Origin: Drosophila miranda
Lineage: Eukaryota > Arthropoda > Insecta > Diptera > Drosophilidae
Direction: 5' to 3'
DNA length: 64,000 nucleotides
NCBI RefSeq assembly: GCF_003369915.1
Contig: NC_046676.1
Span: 13,498,001-13,562,000 of the forward strand
The position numbers and the translations under genes are program-made. Shown one piece after another: positions 36,696-48,280 of the stretch. Under the pieces are notes generated by a model. The model was not told where the DNA came from. It did not search any database and saw only the letters and a list, made by a program, of their open reading frames with translations. How positions within the stretch are numbered: position 1 is the stretch's first letter; each line of letters starts with the position of its first letter.

Positions 36696-37049
36696 ATGGA
36701 TGACCTTGAAATCATTTTTATCGATTCCCAACCGGAATCAACCATAAATCTGGACTCTCAGCCGAGCTCCGTAGACCTGTCCTTGATTTTTGGGATTAAG
36801 ACCCAAACCTATCTCGAGAGCAACTTGACCTGGTTAAGTGACATTAAATGGGATGATGACGACGAAGACCCAAGGAATCCAACGTCTAATAATGATAATC
36901 CAGCATACATTTTCCCGGATGATGACAACATTTTCGATTTAGTAGATAATCAGGATGATGATAAAAGATCTCAACTCCAGGAACTACTTCGGGACGAAGA
37001 TGATGATGACTTAATTGCTGCGGTAAAATTAGCTGAGGCGAAATTTTAA
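36696..37049 (+). CDS. Acidic protein encoded in the left Polinton TIR
   Basis: 117 aa, intact ATG to TAA. It is very acidic, with several runs of Asp/Glu (WDDDDEDP, DDDNIFDLVD, LLRDEDDDDLIAA) and no Cys pairs, signal peptide or membrane segment. A copy lies inverted in the right TIR (58292-58645) with about three substitutions and no stop, so both ends of the element carry an open copy. I do not recognise a family. The Asp-rich character would fit a DNA mimic, histone-binding or transcription-activating protein, but that is speculation. Confidence 0.65.
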   Translation: MDDLEIIFIDSQPESTINLDSQPSSVDLSLIFGIKTQTYLESNLTWLSDIKWDDDDEDPRNPTSNNDNPAYIFPDDDNIFDLVDNQDDDKRSQLQELLRDEDDDDLIAAVKLAEAKF

Positions 37050-37510
37050 TAATACGAATACATATTTATATAATAAGAATATTTTATGTATTTTTCTAAT
37101 AATAATATATACATATGTACATATATAACAAATATAACACATTTAACCACTATTTATTTTAAATGTTTTCTGTTTTACTTTTGATTGGTTGAATTTCACT
37201 TCCTCTTATTACAAGAGAATCATAGGATTCGTTTGAAACAGGTTTCTTCCAAGTGAGGATTACACAAAAAGAATAAGTGGATTTCAGGTAGAATAGAGGT
37301 TGTAACCTTTCCCTCATATTATTAGATTGACCCAGTAGGAATCGTTTGAAACAGGTTTGTGAGCAGGTACTGTTTGTTTTGGATATAAAAGATTAAGAAG
37401 GTGTTTGGGGGCCTAAAAAGATACCATTTAAAAAGGAAACCCTTAGTCCTATTTCAATAGTGAAAGTGGTTAGTTCGATAAAAAAAAAAAAATAAAAAAT
37501 AAAACTTAAA

Positions 37511-37762
37511 ATGGCATCAAAAGTTAAGTGCAACATGTGTGATAAGTCCGTTGACTTTTCAGAGTTTCAATCTCATTATGAGAGATGCTCTGATTCTCGT
37601 AATAATGTGGCGTGTGACCTTTGCTCTAAGCCCATCGACTTAATAGAGTTTGATAGTCATTATGAAGCATGCTTGGGACCTAGGAATGCTTTTGAGATTC
37701 TTATGAGCAAAGGATCTAATTCAAGTGATCTTCAAGGTCCTTCAACGTCAGGAGCTTTGTAG
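37511..37762 (+). CDS. Small double C2HC zinc-finger protein at the left end of the Polinton
   Basis: 83 aa. Two similar fingers, C-x2-C-x11-H-x3-C, have ligands at residues 7,10,22,26 and 35,38,50,54, followed by a Ser/Gly tail. A TATAAAA lies at 37384-37390. The frame ends in a TAG that appears to be supplied by the LTR of element C, which seems to start at about 37758, so the native C-terminus may be cut off. It may bind nucleic acid. It lies just inside the left TIR; a different small zinc-finger gene (57700-57924) lies just inside the right TIR. Confidence 0.6.
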   Translation: MASKVKCNMCDKSVDFSEFQSHYERCSDSRNNVACDLCSKPIDLIEFDSHYEACLGPRNAFEILMSKGSNSSDLQGPSTSGAL

Positions 37763-40042
37763 CATACAACGTACAGGTTCTAGGAGCTGATATTAGCTAA
37801 ACGGGAGTAGGAAGTACGCGCTGGCTTCGGCTTTTGTCTCTGGTCGGCGGGGTGTGGGCATGGAGGATATTTTACTACCCATTTAGAGCTCTGGCAAATG
37901 GTCGAGATAAGAATTTATATAAAAAATTAAATCGCGTCCGAGTAGGGAAAGGATACTAGGAAACGGGATACCGGGGGTCAAAGGGACAGATCAGCATGGA
38001 TACGTAAACGAAGAAGATCACCGGTCAGATCTTTGTCGGCTGCGGTATCGCCCATTGGCGAGAACGCCCACCCTACCATGATCCTTCAGGGCCACCTATT
38101 AACAATCAGGATCCCTCCAACAAAGACTGCGGTGGGTCACATCTCCGTCAGACGAGGTTGCATGGTTCCGATATAAGATATTTAGCCTTGGTTCATTTCC
38201 AAACTAACTTTATTTAAGCAATCCATAGTTATTCATTTAAATCCCTATAAAACGTAACGCTAATAGAATTTAGTCCCTAATAAAAGCCTGCTATTCGATA
38301 TTGTCTTACATTTATAGGGTATTACTATACAGCATATACTGGGGAAAGAATATCATAGGGGCGAGGTAGGGTATAATGATCTTAAATCTATAAAAATGAT
38401 TAGTAGTAGGTATATATAAATGCACGAGCTAGGTTATGTGTTCATCATAGGAACAAGAAAACTTCAAACTTCATTACGTAAACTTGGTCAGTGCCAAAAC
38501 CAGACAAAAATAGGGTATATGGAAAATCGCTTAAAGGCATGAGTAATATGTGTATAAAACCGTGATCATGGTTGAAGACCAACGAATAGTCACCGCACAT
38601 TCATTCTTTTCAGATGGCTTACTTGGTTCAGGATAATCACTTACGATACGATTAATAGCTTCGACTCCCACGCAGAAAGATCTTTCGTTGTGTGTTGGAT
38701 GAGATGATTTGATGGGTGGAGGAGTATGATGATGTGTGTGATTGTGATGAGTATTTGCATAGATGATGAGATGAATGCGTGGCAACCAAAATCAAAAAAC
38801 TGTAAAAATAATCGGTATTAATACACTACTCATTTGTTCAAGTTCGATTTAGCCCATGGATAGGAATTCCCTTTTTGTTTATACCGGATTTAATTGGCTG
38901 TTGCAAATTTTTTCCGTATCAAAAGAACGTAGTTAAACAGAAAGCGGATAAAAAAACAGGGTTTCGCATATCGGGTCTAATGTCGAAAGAAAGATAGAAA
39001 ATATAACTAAATCCGAGGCGGGGTCGATGCTTCCCGGCTGGAGACCGAGTTCCTACTCGAGGTCTGAAGGTGGCACACGATTGTACCGGGCGCCGGAAAA
39101 TTCTGCTGCTTCCGATGCCAAGGGTCAATGACCGCGGTCCATCTGCGGCGTGAGGTTAGGTACACCCGCACACTTGATGGCTCGTGGGGCGACTGGTGTA
39201 TTTGAAGAGTCAGTCAGATCATCCCCATGGGTCGAACGGGTCCCGGCGACGCTTGCAGAGCCCACCGATCGGGTTTACTGGAGGAGCAAGTCCATGCTCT
39301 CGGCTACCGCCTCATCCGAATGTCAAACGGTGGGGGTTTAACCGGTGGTACGGGCACGTGGCCAATAGAGGTCTCCGGGAATAACCAATCCGTAACTTCT
39401 AGACCAGCGTTTCAATACGTAGATACTAGTGGTGCTAATCCTACGCGGAAAGAACAGAACATTTTTCAACGGGTCGCTGTAGCTGGGTGGATAATTACCT
39501 CAACAGAATTGCACCACTGTTTTGAAAAATTTTAGTACACTGTGGGCGCTCGTTTTCCAAATGGTCGAACGGCTGCCCCAGTATTGGCAATATATAACTG
39601 GCGCGTCGACTCAAATTAAATGATCACTTTGAGCCGCACTTGGCACTTGCACTAGGCTTTGACTTTGGCTTGACCTTGGTTTAGCGAACTGGGTCAGCTC
39701 TACAAGACTTCTTTTTCCACTGCCGGTCACTCTGACGGTCACGAGGAGAAAAAGAAAGAGGCTGGGACGGCTAAGTACAGCAACCCAAGTTTTTTCCACA
39801 CTTTCTATGGTCTTCTTCTGTTATACAGAATCCAGACACAGCAATATTTAATAAAATATAGTGCATGGCAGAAAAATTGCATATCAAAGCGTTGCCGCTT
39901 GGTCGCAAAACAGCTGTTGATAAGCTTTATCAAAGCTCAAAAGATCTTCAACTCGAATTTTTTGTTCGGCCTAGTTTTATGGTGTAATTTTGGGAGTGGG
40001 TAATTAAAATACAAGAAGGCACGACAAGCGTCGAATATTACA
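37758..40042 (-). repeat. Element C 3' LTR (minus strand, outer limit approximate)
   Basis: On the minus strand the LTR starts TGTAATATTCG at 40042, directly after a G-rich polypurine tract (40043-40050). The outer end is inferred: TGTAGCATAC at 37758 on the plus strand would give a 2285-bp LTR ending in CTACA, similar in length to the 2.0-2.2-kb LTRs of A and B. There is no second LTR to confirm it, and no open frame of interest within. Confidence 0.5.
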
Positions 40043-40542
40043 CCCCCCCGCTGAAATCACACTTTGGGGTCTTGCTAACCAAAGCGTGATCCACACTTGG
40101 AGTGCTGAATACGATTTATTGTTTAATATCTTTTGCGTGATATTTACCAATAAAGCGACCCTGGAAATCTTCCAGCTCGTAGTAGCTGTTCCCGAGTCTT
40201 TTCTTAATGCGGGCTTTCCGAAACGTAGGTGCCAGTTTCGCATTAAAGCCTTTCACAAAACTACTCTGGTCAAAATTACGTCTATAAACTTCTTGACCCA
40301 CTTGAAAGTTTACTTCTCGGCTTCGAAGATTATAGATATTTTCGTTGCGAACATGCTGCTGTTTCATTGCTTCTGCAGCGGTCTTGCGAATTAGCTCGAA
40401 GGAATCGTCGCGATCGAAGACTACAGTTCGGTCCTCCAACATACTGAGGTTTCGTAGGAGTTGATAAGTGGAACCGCCAGTGATCATGTTTTGGCCAAAA
40501 GCAACACGATATGGGCTACTTTTGACGGATGCATGCACGCTG
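40043..40542 (-). pseudogene. Element C pol remnant (integrase C-terminus)
   Basis: Minus strand. Frame 40538-40116, 140 codons, is homologous to the end of the pol proteins of A and B: a PYRVAFGQNM-type segment, then YNLRSREVNFQVGQEVYRRNF, ending in KYHAKDIKQ. The 5' side is cut abruptly at 40542 by the LTR of element B. It is a third, distinct gypsy family of the same lineage. The core catalytic domains and gag are missing. Confidence 0.85.
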
Positions 40543-42766
40543 TGTAGTGGCCAGTTGTGACTCTAAAACTCCAGAGAACAGCTTGGGAAGTACGGCCCTC
40601 GCGTTTAACATTAACTCTGCTCTTTACAAAAACAAGATAAGAGATCAATTACAAGAGAGCAGTAGTTAAAGCTTCCATTGAAGAGCTTAATGTCTAATTT
40701 AGAGAAGTAGCGTGGATCTGTGGGATTTATGTTTTAAAGCTTTACTAGAAATCATACGATTACTCCGTTAGTCGTGGAAGCTATGTGTAAGCTTTGCTTA
40801 GCATCGTACGATTACTCCGTTATCTAGGGAAGCAAGGTGTAAGCTTTGTCTAAAATCGTACGATTACCCCGTTGGTTGTGGAAGGTAAAGTTCCGATCGT
40901 AAGGGCTAATGCAAGTAATAGAACTTCTGGCTAAATCATTGCTATAGTGAAGCTGTGCGAATTCGGATGTGTCTTTTTATACAAATATATAGATCCAAGT
41001 GAATTTGAAAACGTTGTGCAATCAAACACGTGCCAAGTAAATTGAAGTTCTGGTGGACTACATTATTCCTTTTGGATTAAGAAAAAATAAAAGGGCTGGA
41101 AATCTTACTACGTTCGACACTGGGAAAGAAAAACCAATTGACCCCCCCTCCAAGAACGAGGTCGTCAAAGTCCATCGATTTCTTAGTAGATCTGGGAAAG
41201 ACCTCGGATTTCCCAGGAACCAGCATCTACATAAACCAACGATAACTACAACCAAATAAACCAGAAAGAGCCGTCCGAAGATATACTAGAGTGAAACCCG
41301 AAGTTATGTGGAGGCATACTTGAGCTGAAGTACATTTTGGAGTAAGACGAGAAGAATAGTTTTCTTGCGAATTCGGAGAAACTAATATGCCGCACTCGTC
41401 ACCCTTCTCGCTTATGAATTAAGCGCGCGGCTAAGGCTTTTGCATGTAGTTCTTCGCAATGTGTGGAGTGGCTCTCAAACTGTGAAAATAAAACATTATT
41501 CTGCGGCGATCCACACTGCCGTTTAATAGTCGTCGTGTGAAAATGTACCAAAGTATTAGTCTTGAGTCTCGTCATGAGATTTTCCATTTATTAAAGATTA
41601 GGCTACGCACTAACTATTTTTGTATTGTCTAGATTTAAAAAAAAAAAAAAAAAAACCAATAATGTATATAATTACCCATAATTAGAAATTAGCGCAAATG
41701 AAAACCACATTTTTTTTAAGATCCGCCGTTGAGTGGCAAATCGTCATCGTACGGGTATGGAAATGGAAAGAAAATCGGTGTTTCATCCGAATTAGAAGTG
41801 AAGACCTGTATATTCATAATTTTTCTCCCTTCCTCAGAATATGTTCCTACGTCGCCCCTTGAGCTCAACGGACACGCCGGATAATTCGTATAAAGTATGA
41901 GTGAGTTACGAAACTTCCTTAAACGGAATTCTCGAGTATTTTCGAAATATATATCTGTCTTATAAAACTTCTATTCCGGTATATAAAACAACCATATCCG
42001 TGCCATAATTTAAAGCGGATCGGCTACTAACTTTACTTTCACGTTTGCCTTCTAGTTATATAATTATCATATATTTCTCTTCTTTCCAATTTAATTTCTT
42101 TTACGCCATATTCTCTACACATAAGTCCTATATACATATATACATATAACTAGGTATAACTGGATACTATTTCCTCCTTCTTTATTTAATTACTTTATGC
42201 TAAGTTTATACTTATCTGGAAAACCATGAAGTCCAAACCCTTAAATTTTGAATTATTAAATAATGATTAGTAGATAATAATGGAACATTAAACCTTTCGT
42301 GTTTGTCCTGAGTAGAGCCTGAGGAAGTCCGATGATCAAATAGAGATGCGCTCGATGAGGGTTATGCTGTCGATTAAACGGCATACAAAGGTAGGGAGGG
42401 TAGAGAAGGGATCAAAGTCATCTGAGTTCCCCAAGAGCGACGGAATATAGCCTGACTATTTGTCGGTAGTCGGTTAAACAGTTAGTTAAAATTCACATTC
42501 TTTTCTTTTTGATTTCTTTTGTAGAGTTCCTTTTGAACATTAAATCAAGTGTATCTAAAACATCTTTGCGAATGTGTTCGTATAGCAGATAGGAGAGTAG
42601 GAAAGATCCCACGACATTCCGGCGAGCTAGTTAGAGCATAGCTAGAGGTACACGTTCCGAAATCCTGCTATACTATTGGTGTCTGACCGTCAAAAAAAGT
42701 ATGTACAACCTCCATCCGTACATACAATCTCACACCTCTACGAATATGAATTTCTGGCACATTACA
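40543..42766 (+). repeat. Element B 5' LTR
   Basis: 2224 bp, TGTAGTGGCC...CATTACA. It contains three related blocks reading CGTACGATTAC-CCGTT spaced about 60 bp (near 40755-40875), a T/A homopolymer at 41637-41655, and the long shared 3' half. A short segment near 40589-40604 differs from the 3' LTR. Confidence 0.93.
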
Positions 42767-42771
42767 TAGAT

Positions 42772-42789
42772 TGGCGCCCAACGTGGGGC
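42772..42789 (+). other. Element B primer-binding site (tRNA-Lys type)
   Basis: TGGCGCCCAACGTGGGGC, the same 18 nt as in element A, 5 nt after the 5' LTR. Confidence 0.88.
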
Positions 42790-43370
42790 CAGAGTACGAG
42801 TTACTACTGGTTAAAACCCCCAAAAACTTTGCTCGTTGCAATTTTAAATTCCACATTAAAATTAATACTTCCCGTCCAACTACTGTAACGGAGGATATTG
42901 ATGGAATTTTGGGTTTAAGATTCTGAGTTTCGGAATACCTAACCAAATAGAATCCGCCAGGTAGCAAGGGATGGAAACTGATTTTTTTTTTGTTACCAAA
43001 ATTAATTTGCGAATATACGACAGCTATTCACAAAGGCGGATAGGTCGGCCAAATTATAATAGGATAACCCCAAAAGAGTTTATGAGGGAAGAGTATCGAT
43101 GGCTTTCGGAAGTCTAATTTTCTAGATATAGATTTGGAAATTAGCCATTGCCAAGGTTACTGACCACATAAACATACCATAGACCAAATTAGATTTCATT
43201 GAGGTTATATTCCGGCGACAAGAGAAAGCGTATATCGGACGGAGTCAAGCTCGAAAAGGACAAATATTGGGTATTTAGGAAAATTTGGTAGAATTTATTG
43301 AAGCTTTGGTCCTATAATAAGGGATTTCCACATTTAGTGATCAGAACTCGTATTACTGGTTTACCTTAAC
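42790..43370 (+). other. Element B leader
   Basis: 580 bp between primer site and the gag ATG, without a long frame. It should contain the packaging signal by analogy with other LTR elements; nothing specific is recognisable. Confidence 0.5.
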
Positions 43371-44915
43371 ATGTCACCAGTACAACGTACCCCAGGGGGC
43401 AAGGCGTCGGGTGACGTGGACGCCCAGATCTGTGGTATATGTCAAGAAGCCATAAGAAGAAGTCAACTAATATGTACTGCATCTTGTGGGCACAGGTATC
43501 ATGATACTTGCATGAAAGAATTCGTGAAAAATAACAGAAATTGCCCCGTATGTAGGGCGGAGTTGAATCCGGAGGAACTTTCGTTTGATGAGAATACTCT
43601 AGCAGCCGAATTACCACCCGACATGGGTTCGGGTATAGTGACGTTAGAAGGGGGATCCAACCCGGAGTCAAACGCTTCAGAGAGAGGACTTCCAAAGTCA
43701 AGAGGGGCTAGGCCTAAACAGGGACGGGGAACTACATCGCGCAGAGGGATGCATACTAGGTTGCAGTCTCAACAATTTCGGGATAATTCTTTGGGCAGTA
43801 TCAGCCATAGGTCGGGCGAAGGAGATATGTCGGAAAGAACCCTTGAGGTTATACAAGCCCTGATAAAAGGTGAGCAGAAAGATATGATGGTGGAGCTAAG
43901 TTCATTCGTTAAGAATTTGGTCGAAGAAAATCTACGCGGACAATTAGGTAGGATGACTATAGCTTCAGATAGCACGCCTGTGCAAGCGACAAGGCAAAAT
44001 CACGAGCCTAATATAACAGGAAACTCGTTGTCTTCAGAAAATGAAAGGGAAAGGGGATTACCACATCCAAATGTCTCTAACAGGGCAATAGCTCCTGGGA
44101 AGGCCGCTAATATCTTAGCCAGTTGGCGACTAAAGTTTGACGGATCCAAAGACGCTATGCACGTCGACGAATTCCTGTACAGGGTTCGTTCACTTACATC
44201 CTCCACTTTAAATAACGATTACGAATTACTCTGTGACAATATGCATCTGCTTTTCTCGTCTAAAGCCAGCGATTGGTTTTGGAACTTCCATAGAAAGAAC
44301 CCACAGTTTTCTTGGCAAACTTTTTCTGCCTCATTTAGACAACGATTCGATGATGCTAAAGATGATTTCGACTTGTGGGAGTTGATTAGAAAACGCCGTC
44401 AGAGAGAGGGTGAATCGTTTGACGATTACCAGACGGCCGTCGAAGAATTAGTGTCCAGGCTCTCACACGAGGTTAGCGAAAATAAGTTAGTAGACATTTT
44501 AAAACGTAACGCAAAAACGGCCCTCAGATATGAACTCTTGCATCTCAAAATCAGCTATCGAACTGGCCTGAGAGAAGAAGTTCGCAAGCATGAAAACTTC
44601 TGTAAAGACAACCATAACCCTTTTCCACGAGGTAAATTCAGCAAACCGAATGTAGCAGAAATACTTACGGACAATGAAGATATGGAGGAAGAAGACGTTT
44701 CGCAGATTTATCGTAAGAAACTAGTATGCTGGAATTGCGACCAGGAAGGGCATCGTTTTGATGATTGTTTAGGAGAAAGGCGAATTTTCTGCTATGGTTG
44801 TGGTGCTAAGGATATTTATAAACCTCGATGCGTCAAATGTAACCCAGCGAAAAACTTGAAACGGGATGTACCGACCGGAGCCCAGTCAGTACATCCGACC
44901 AAGAGCAGCAACTAA
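43371..44915 (+). CDS. Element B Gag with N-terminal RING-H2 domain
   Basis: 514 aa, intact. Residues 21-61 form a canonical RING-H2: C21-x2-C24-x14-C39-x1-H41-x2-H44-x2-C47-x10-C58-x2-C61 (ICGICQEAI ... CGHRYHDTC ... NCPVC). A Ser/Arg-rich linker follows, then the Gag core (about 240-430; ILASWRLKFDGSKDAMHVDEF and RKRRQREGESFDDY), then a CCHC knuckle (CWNCDQEGHRFDDC) and a second Cys cluster (CYGCG...C-x2-C). The Gag core and knuckle assemble particles and bind RNA. A RING-H2 usually recruits an E2 ubiquitin-conjugating enzyme, so this Gag may act on itself or a host protein as an E3 ligase. Element A keeps the decayed equivalent, so the fusion predates both families. Confidence 0.92.
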   Translation: MSPVQRTPGGKASGDVDAQICGICQEAIRRSQLICTASCGHRYHDTCMKEFVKNNRNCPVCRAELNPEELSFDENTLAAELPPDMGSGIVTLEGGSNPESNASERGLPKSRGARPKQGRGTTSRRGMHTRLQSQQFRDNSLGSISHRSGEGDMSERTLEVIQALIKGEQKDMMVELSSFVKNLVEENLRGQLGRMTIASDSTPVQATRQNHEPNITGNSLSSENERERGLPHPNVSNRAIAPGKAANILASWRLKFDGSKDAMHVDEFLYRVRSLTSSTLNNDYELLCDNMHLLFSSKASDWFWNFHRKNPQFSWQTFSASFRQRFDDAKDDFDLWELIRKRRQREGESFDDYQTAVEELVSRLSHEVSENKLVDILKRNAKTALRYELLHLKISYRTGLREEVRKHENFCKDNHNPFPRGKFSKPNVAEILTDNEDMEEEDVSQIYRKKLVCWNCDQEGHRFDDCLGERRIFCYGCGAKDIYKPRCVKCNPAKNLKRDVPTGAQSVHPTKSSN

Positions 44916-44977
44916 ACGAAAGTAAACCAACTACCTTAAGAGGGCTTTCCGAAGGGGTAGTTGACGTAAAACCGGAT

Positions 44978-47900
44978 ATGATACTACACCAAATTTGTAC
45001 AGGTATAGATGTAGCGACTCAAACGATGGAGAGCAAAGAGTTAGATTCAGAAAATGTGAATACGTGGTTTAAATTGATAGTTAAGCCCAAACGATCGACG
45101 GTCCGGAGACGAGCGTTCTGGAAAAAGGTCCAATCTGTTCGAAAACGTTTAGTCTCAGCAGTTATTCTGAGTTCAGATAACCGATTGTACACGGAGGTAA
45201 TGATCGAAGGGCAAACTTATAAGGCTTTGCTGGATTCAGGAGCAACCATTAGTTGTTTGGGTGGGAGAGCAGCAACCTTTTTAGCACATCACCCACAGTC
45301 TCAGAAGTGTTTGGGAACCATACGCACTGCCAGCAACGAAGCTTGTACCGTAGTGTCCAAATTGGTGGTCCCGATTGAATTCCGTAAAATAGTTAAGGAA
45401 GTAGAGTTCTTTATCATACCAGATTTAAAGCAAGATGTTTATTTAGGAGTTGACTTTTGGAAAGATTTCGGTCTTCTATCCCAATTATTGACCCGAGAAG
45501 GAACTGTGAGCTGTTTGGAGAATAGAGACGACACGATTATGAAGGAAACGCCTAAAATGCATTCCCTAAATGAAGAACAAAGGAACCAATTAGAGGCGGT
45601 AATAAGAACCTTCCCGTCATATGAATGCGACGGACTAGGTCGTACACACCTAATACAACATTCTATGGTAATCAATGCCGAAGTACCCGTCAAACAACGA
45701 CATTGGCCCATTTCCCCCGCGAAAGAGAAAGTGATGTTCGAAAAAGTAGAGAAGATGATTAAGCTGGGCGTGATAGAACCTTCAAATAGTCCATGGAGTA
45801 GCAATTGCGTCCTAGTAAAGAAAGGGAACAAGAATAGGTTATGCCTTGATTCTCGAGAGATCAACAAATATACCCGAAAAGATGCATACCCCCTTCCCCA
45901 TATAGATGGGATACTCAGTCGATTGCCACCTGCCAAATACATAACGGGACTCGATATGAAGCATGCTTATTGGCAAATTCCCCTAGAGGAGTCTTCACGC
46001 CAATACACCGCGTTTACCATACCTAACCGACCGCTGTATCAATACAAAGTTATGCCTTTTGGTCTAACCAATGCCTCACAAACCCTCTGTCGTTTAATGG
46101 ATAAGGTAATACCTGCTAACTTGCGTACGAGAGTGTTTGTTTACCTCGATGACTTACTAATTTTATCAGACGATTTCGAATCCCATTTAATGTTACTGAG
46201 AGAAGTTGCAGTACACTTACGAAAGGCTAATCTTACGATAAACATTGCCAAGTCGCACTTTTGCATGCGTGAGATTAAGTATCTGGGGTTCATCATTGGA
46301 TACGGACAGGTAAAGACGGATCCGAGTAAAATTGAAGCTATTAAAGAATTCCCCGTTCCCAAGACGGTGAAACAATTGCGACGATTCCTTGGTCTTGCTG
46401 GGTGGTACCGTCGTTTCGTCGACAATTATGCAACGGTAAGTTGCGCCCTCACAGAACTATTAAAGAAACCGAAAGCGTATGCGTGGAACCCTTTGGCCAA
46501 TCAGGCATTTGAAAAACTTAAACAGTGCCTGACGTCAGCTCCCATTTTGTCTACTCCTGATTTCTCAAAACCCTTTTTGCTGTTATGTGATGCTAGTACT
46601 GTAGGAATTGGTTGTGTGTTAGCTTAGAAAAACGAAGAAGGAGAAGAATTACCCGTAGCATTCATGTCCGAGAAGCTATCTAAAGCTCAGAAAAACTACT
46701 CAGTCACGGAATTAGAATGTTTAGCGGTGATAAAGGGAATTAAAAAGTTTCGTGCTTATGTAGAAGGTCAGGCATTCGAGGTGATAACCGATCATGCCTC
46801 ATTACAATGGCTTATGCGTCAGAAGGAGTTGTCTGGTAGATTAGCTCGATGGGCCATAAAACTACAGGGATTCTCTTTTGAGATAACGCACCGGAAGGGC
46901 TCACTAAACGTGGTAGCGGATGCCCTATCGCGTAAAGAGGAAATTACTGTTTCTGAAATGGAAGAGCAGGGTCCGATAGTTGATCTGTCTGCCGCAGAAT
47001 TTAAATCACCAGAATATATGACCTTAATTGATAACATTCGCGCTAAGCAAGACAAATTACCAGACTTGAAGATTCTCAATGATTTTGTCTACAAAAGAAC
47101 CGAACCTGATCAGGGAAATAATGGTGTAGATAATCTATCTTGGAAATTGTGGATTCCTAGGGAACTCACCCAAGGTGTAATCTCGCGGGCTCATGATCCG
47201 CCCAATGCCGCTCACAGTGGAGTAGGGAAAACCATCGAAAAGATTAAAAGATATTTGTTTTGGCCAAAAATGAACAAGCAAATACGTGAGTATGTAACTC
47301 ATTGTGAAGTGTGTCGTCACACCAAACACCCGAACACCGTGTTGAAACCACCCATGGGAAAACCAATGGTGTCTGATTCTCCGTTTCAAAAGCTTTATAT
47401 GGATTTGCTGGGTCCATATCCCCGATCCAAGAAAGGGCATATTGGTTTACTTATTATCGTAGATCACTTCACAAAATTTCATTTCCTATGCCCCCTTAGG
47501 GTGTTTACTTCCAATCGGGTGTGCGATTACCTCGAAAATTATTTGTTCTGTACATTTGGAGTCCCCGAGGTGATATTAACAGATAACGGATCTCAATTCG
47601 TTTCTGGAGCCTTTCAGGCTTTTCTAACCCGCTTTGGGATACAACATATTCGTACGGCGATATATTCACCACAGGCGAATGCCAGTGAGAGACTCAATAG
47701 ATCGGTGTTAGCAGCTATAAGAGCTTACATAAGCCGGGATCATGCCACTTGGGATACCAAATTACCGGAAATCAGTGCTGCTCTCAGATCCAACATTCAC
47801 CAAAGCACCGGGTACTCGCCCTATTTCCTAACCTTTGGACAAAATATGATTCTGAATGGCAAAGACTATGAGTTGCTTCGCCACTTAAGACTCTTATCGG

Positions 47901-48220
47901 AGGATAGCCGCATTAGTTATCCGGAAGCACTACAAATTATTCGCGAATCGGCAAAGAAAAAGGTGAAAGAGTCACATGAACAAAATGCTAGGCGATATAA
48001 TCTACGCTGTCGGAAAGTAGAGTTTAAGGTTGGAGAGCCAGTACTTGCCCGCAATTTCTGCCAAAGCAATGCTATTAAAAAGTTCAATGCAAAGTTAGCG
48101 CCGGTTTTTATTTCAGCCGTGGTATCTAGACGAGTTGGCTCATCCTATTATCAACTGAAGAACGAACAAGGTAAAAACTTAGGAATATTTCACCTCAAAG
48201 ACATACAAGTGAAACACTAG
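44978..48220 (+). pseudogene. Element B pol polyprotein with one internal stop
   Basis: The frame lies -1 relative to gag and is open upstream into the gag 3' end. The protease motif LLDSGATISC has its DSGA at residues 86-89. RT carries FVYLDDLLILS, with YLDD at residues 389-392 (46142-46153), and RNase H starts near LLLCDASTVG. An in-frame TAG at 46625-46627 interrupts RNase H. The same frame continues to 48220 with TDHASLQWL, the integrase zinc domain (HDPPNAAHSG...H...CEVC), and the D,D-E core (YMDLLGPY; LTDNGSQF; QANASERLNRS). One nonsense codon is thus the only visible lesion in pol. The rest is well preserved, suggesting a young copy. Confidence 0.92.
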
Positions 48221-48280
48221 GCAACTGTCCTTTTTCCGTTTAGGCTTCGCCAGTTAAAACTAGCGCTTCCTCAACTGTGG

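Larger units (their letters stand above)
36025..37295 (+). repeat. Polinton left terminal inverted repeat
   Basis: 1271 bp. The outer 627 bp (36025-36651) is itself a foldback: AGTAGTTATTATATAGG...CCTATATAATAACTACT with arms of about 160 bp. The inner part (36652-37295) matches 58046-58689 inverted without gaps (coordinate sum 95341). It contains the acidic ORF at 36696-37049. The match to the right TIR ends at CAGGTAGAATA. Confidence 0.85.

Noticed and set aside
41053..41259. 68-codon frame in the element B LTR (also 48777-48983)
   Set aside because: Identical in both LTRs with an equally long frame on the opposite strand; no domain seen.
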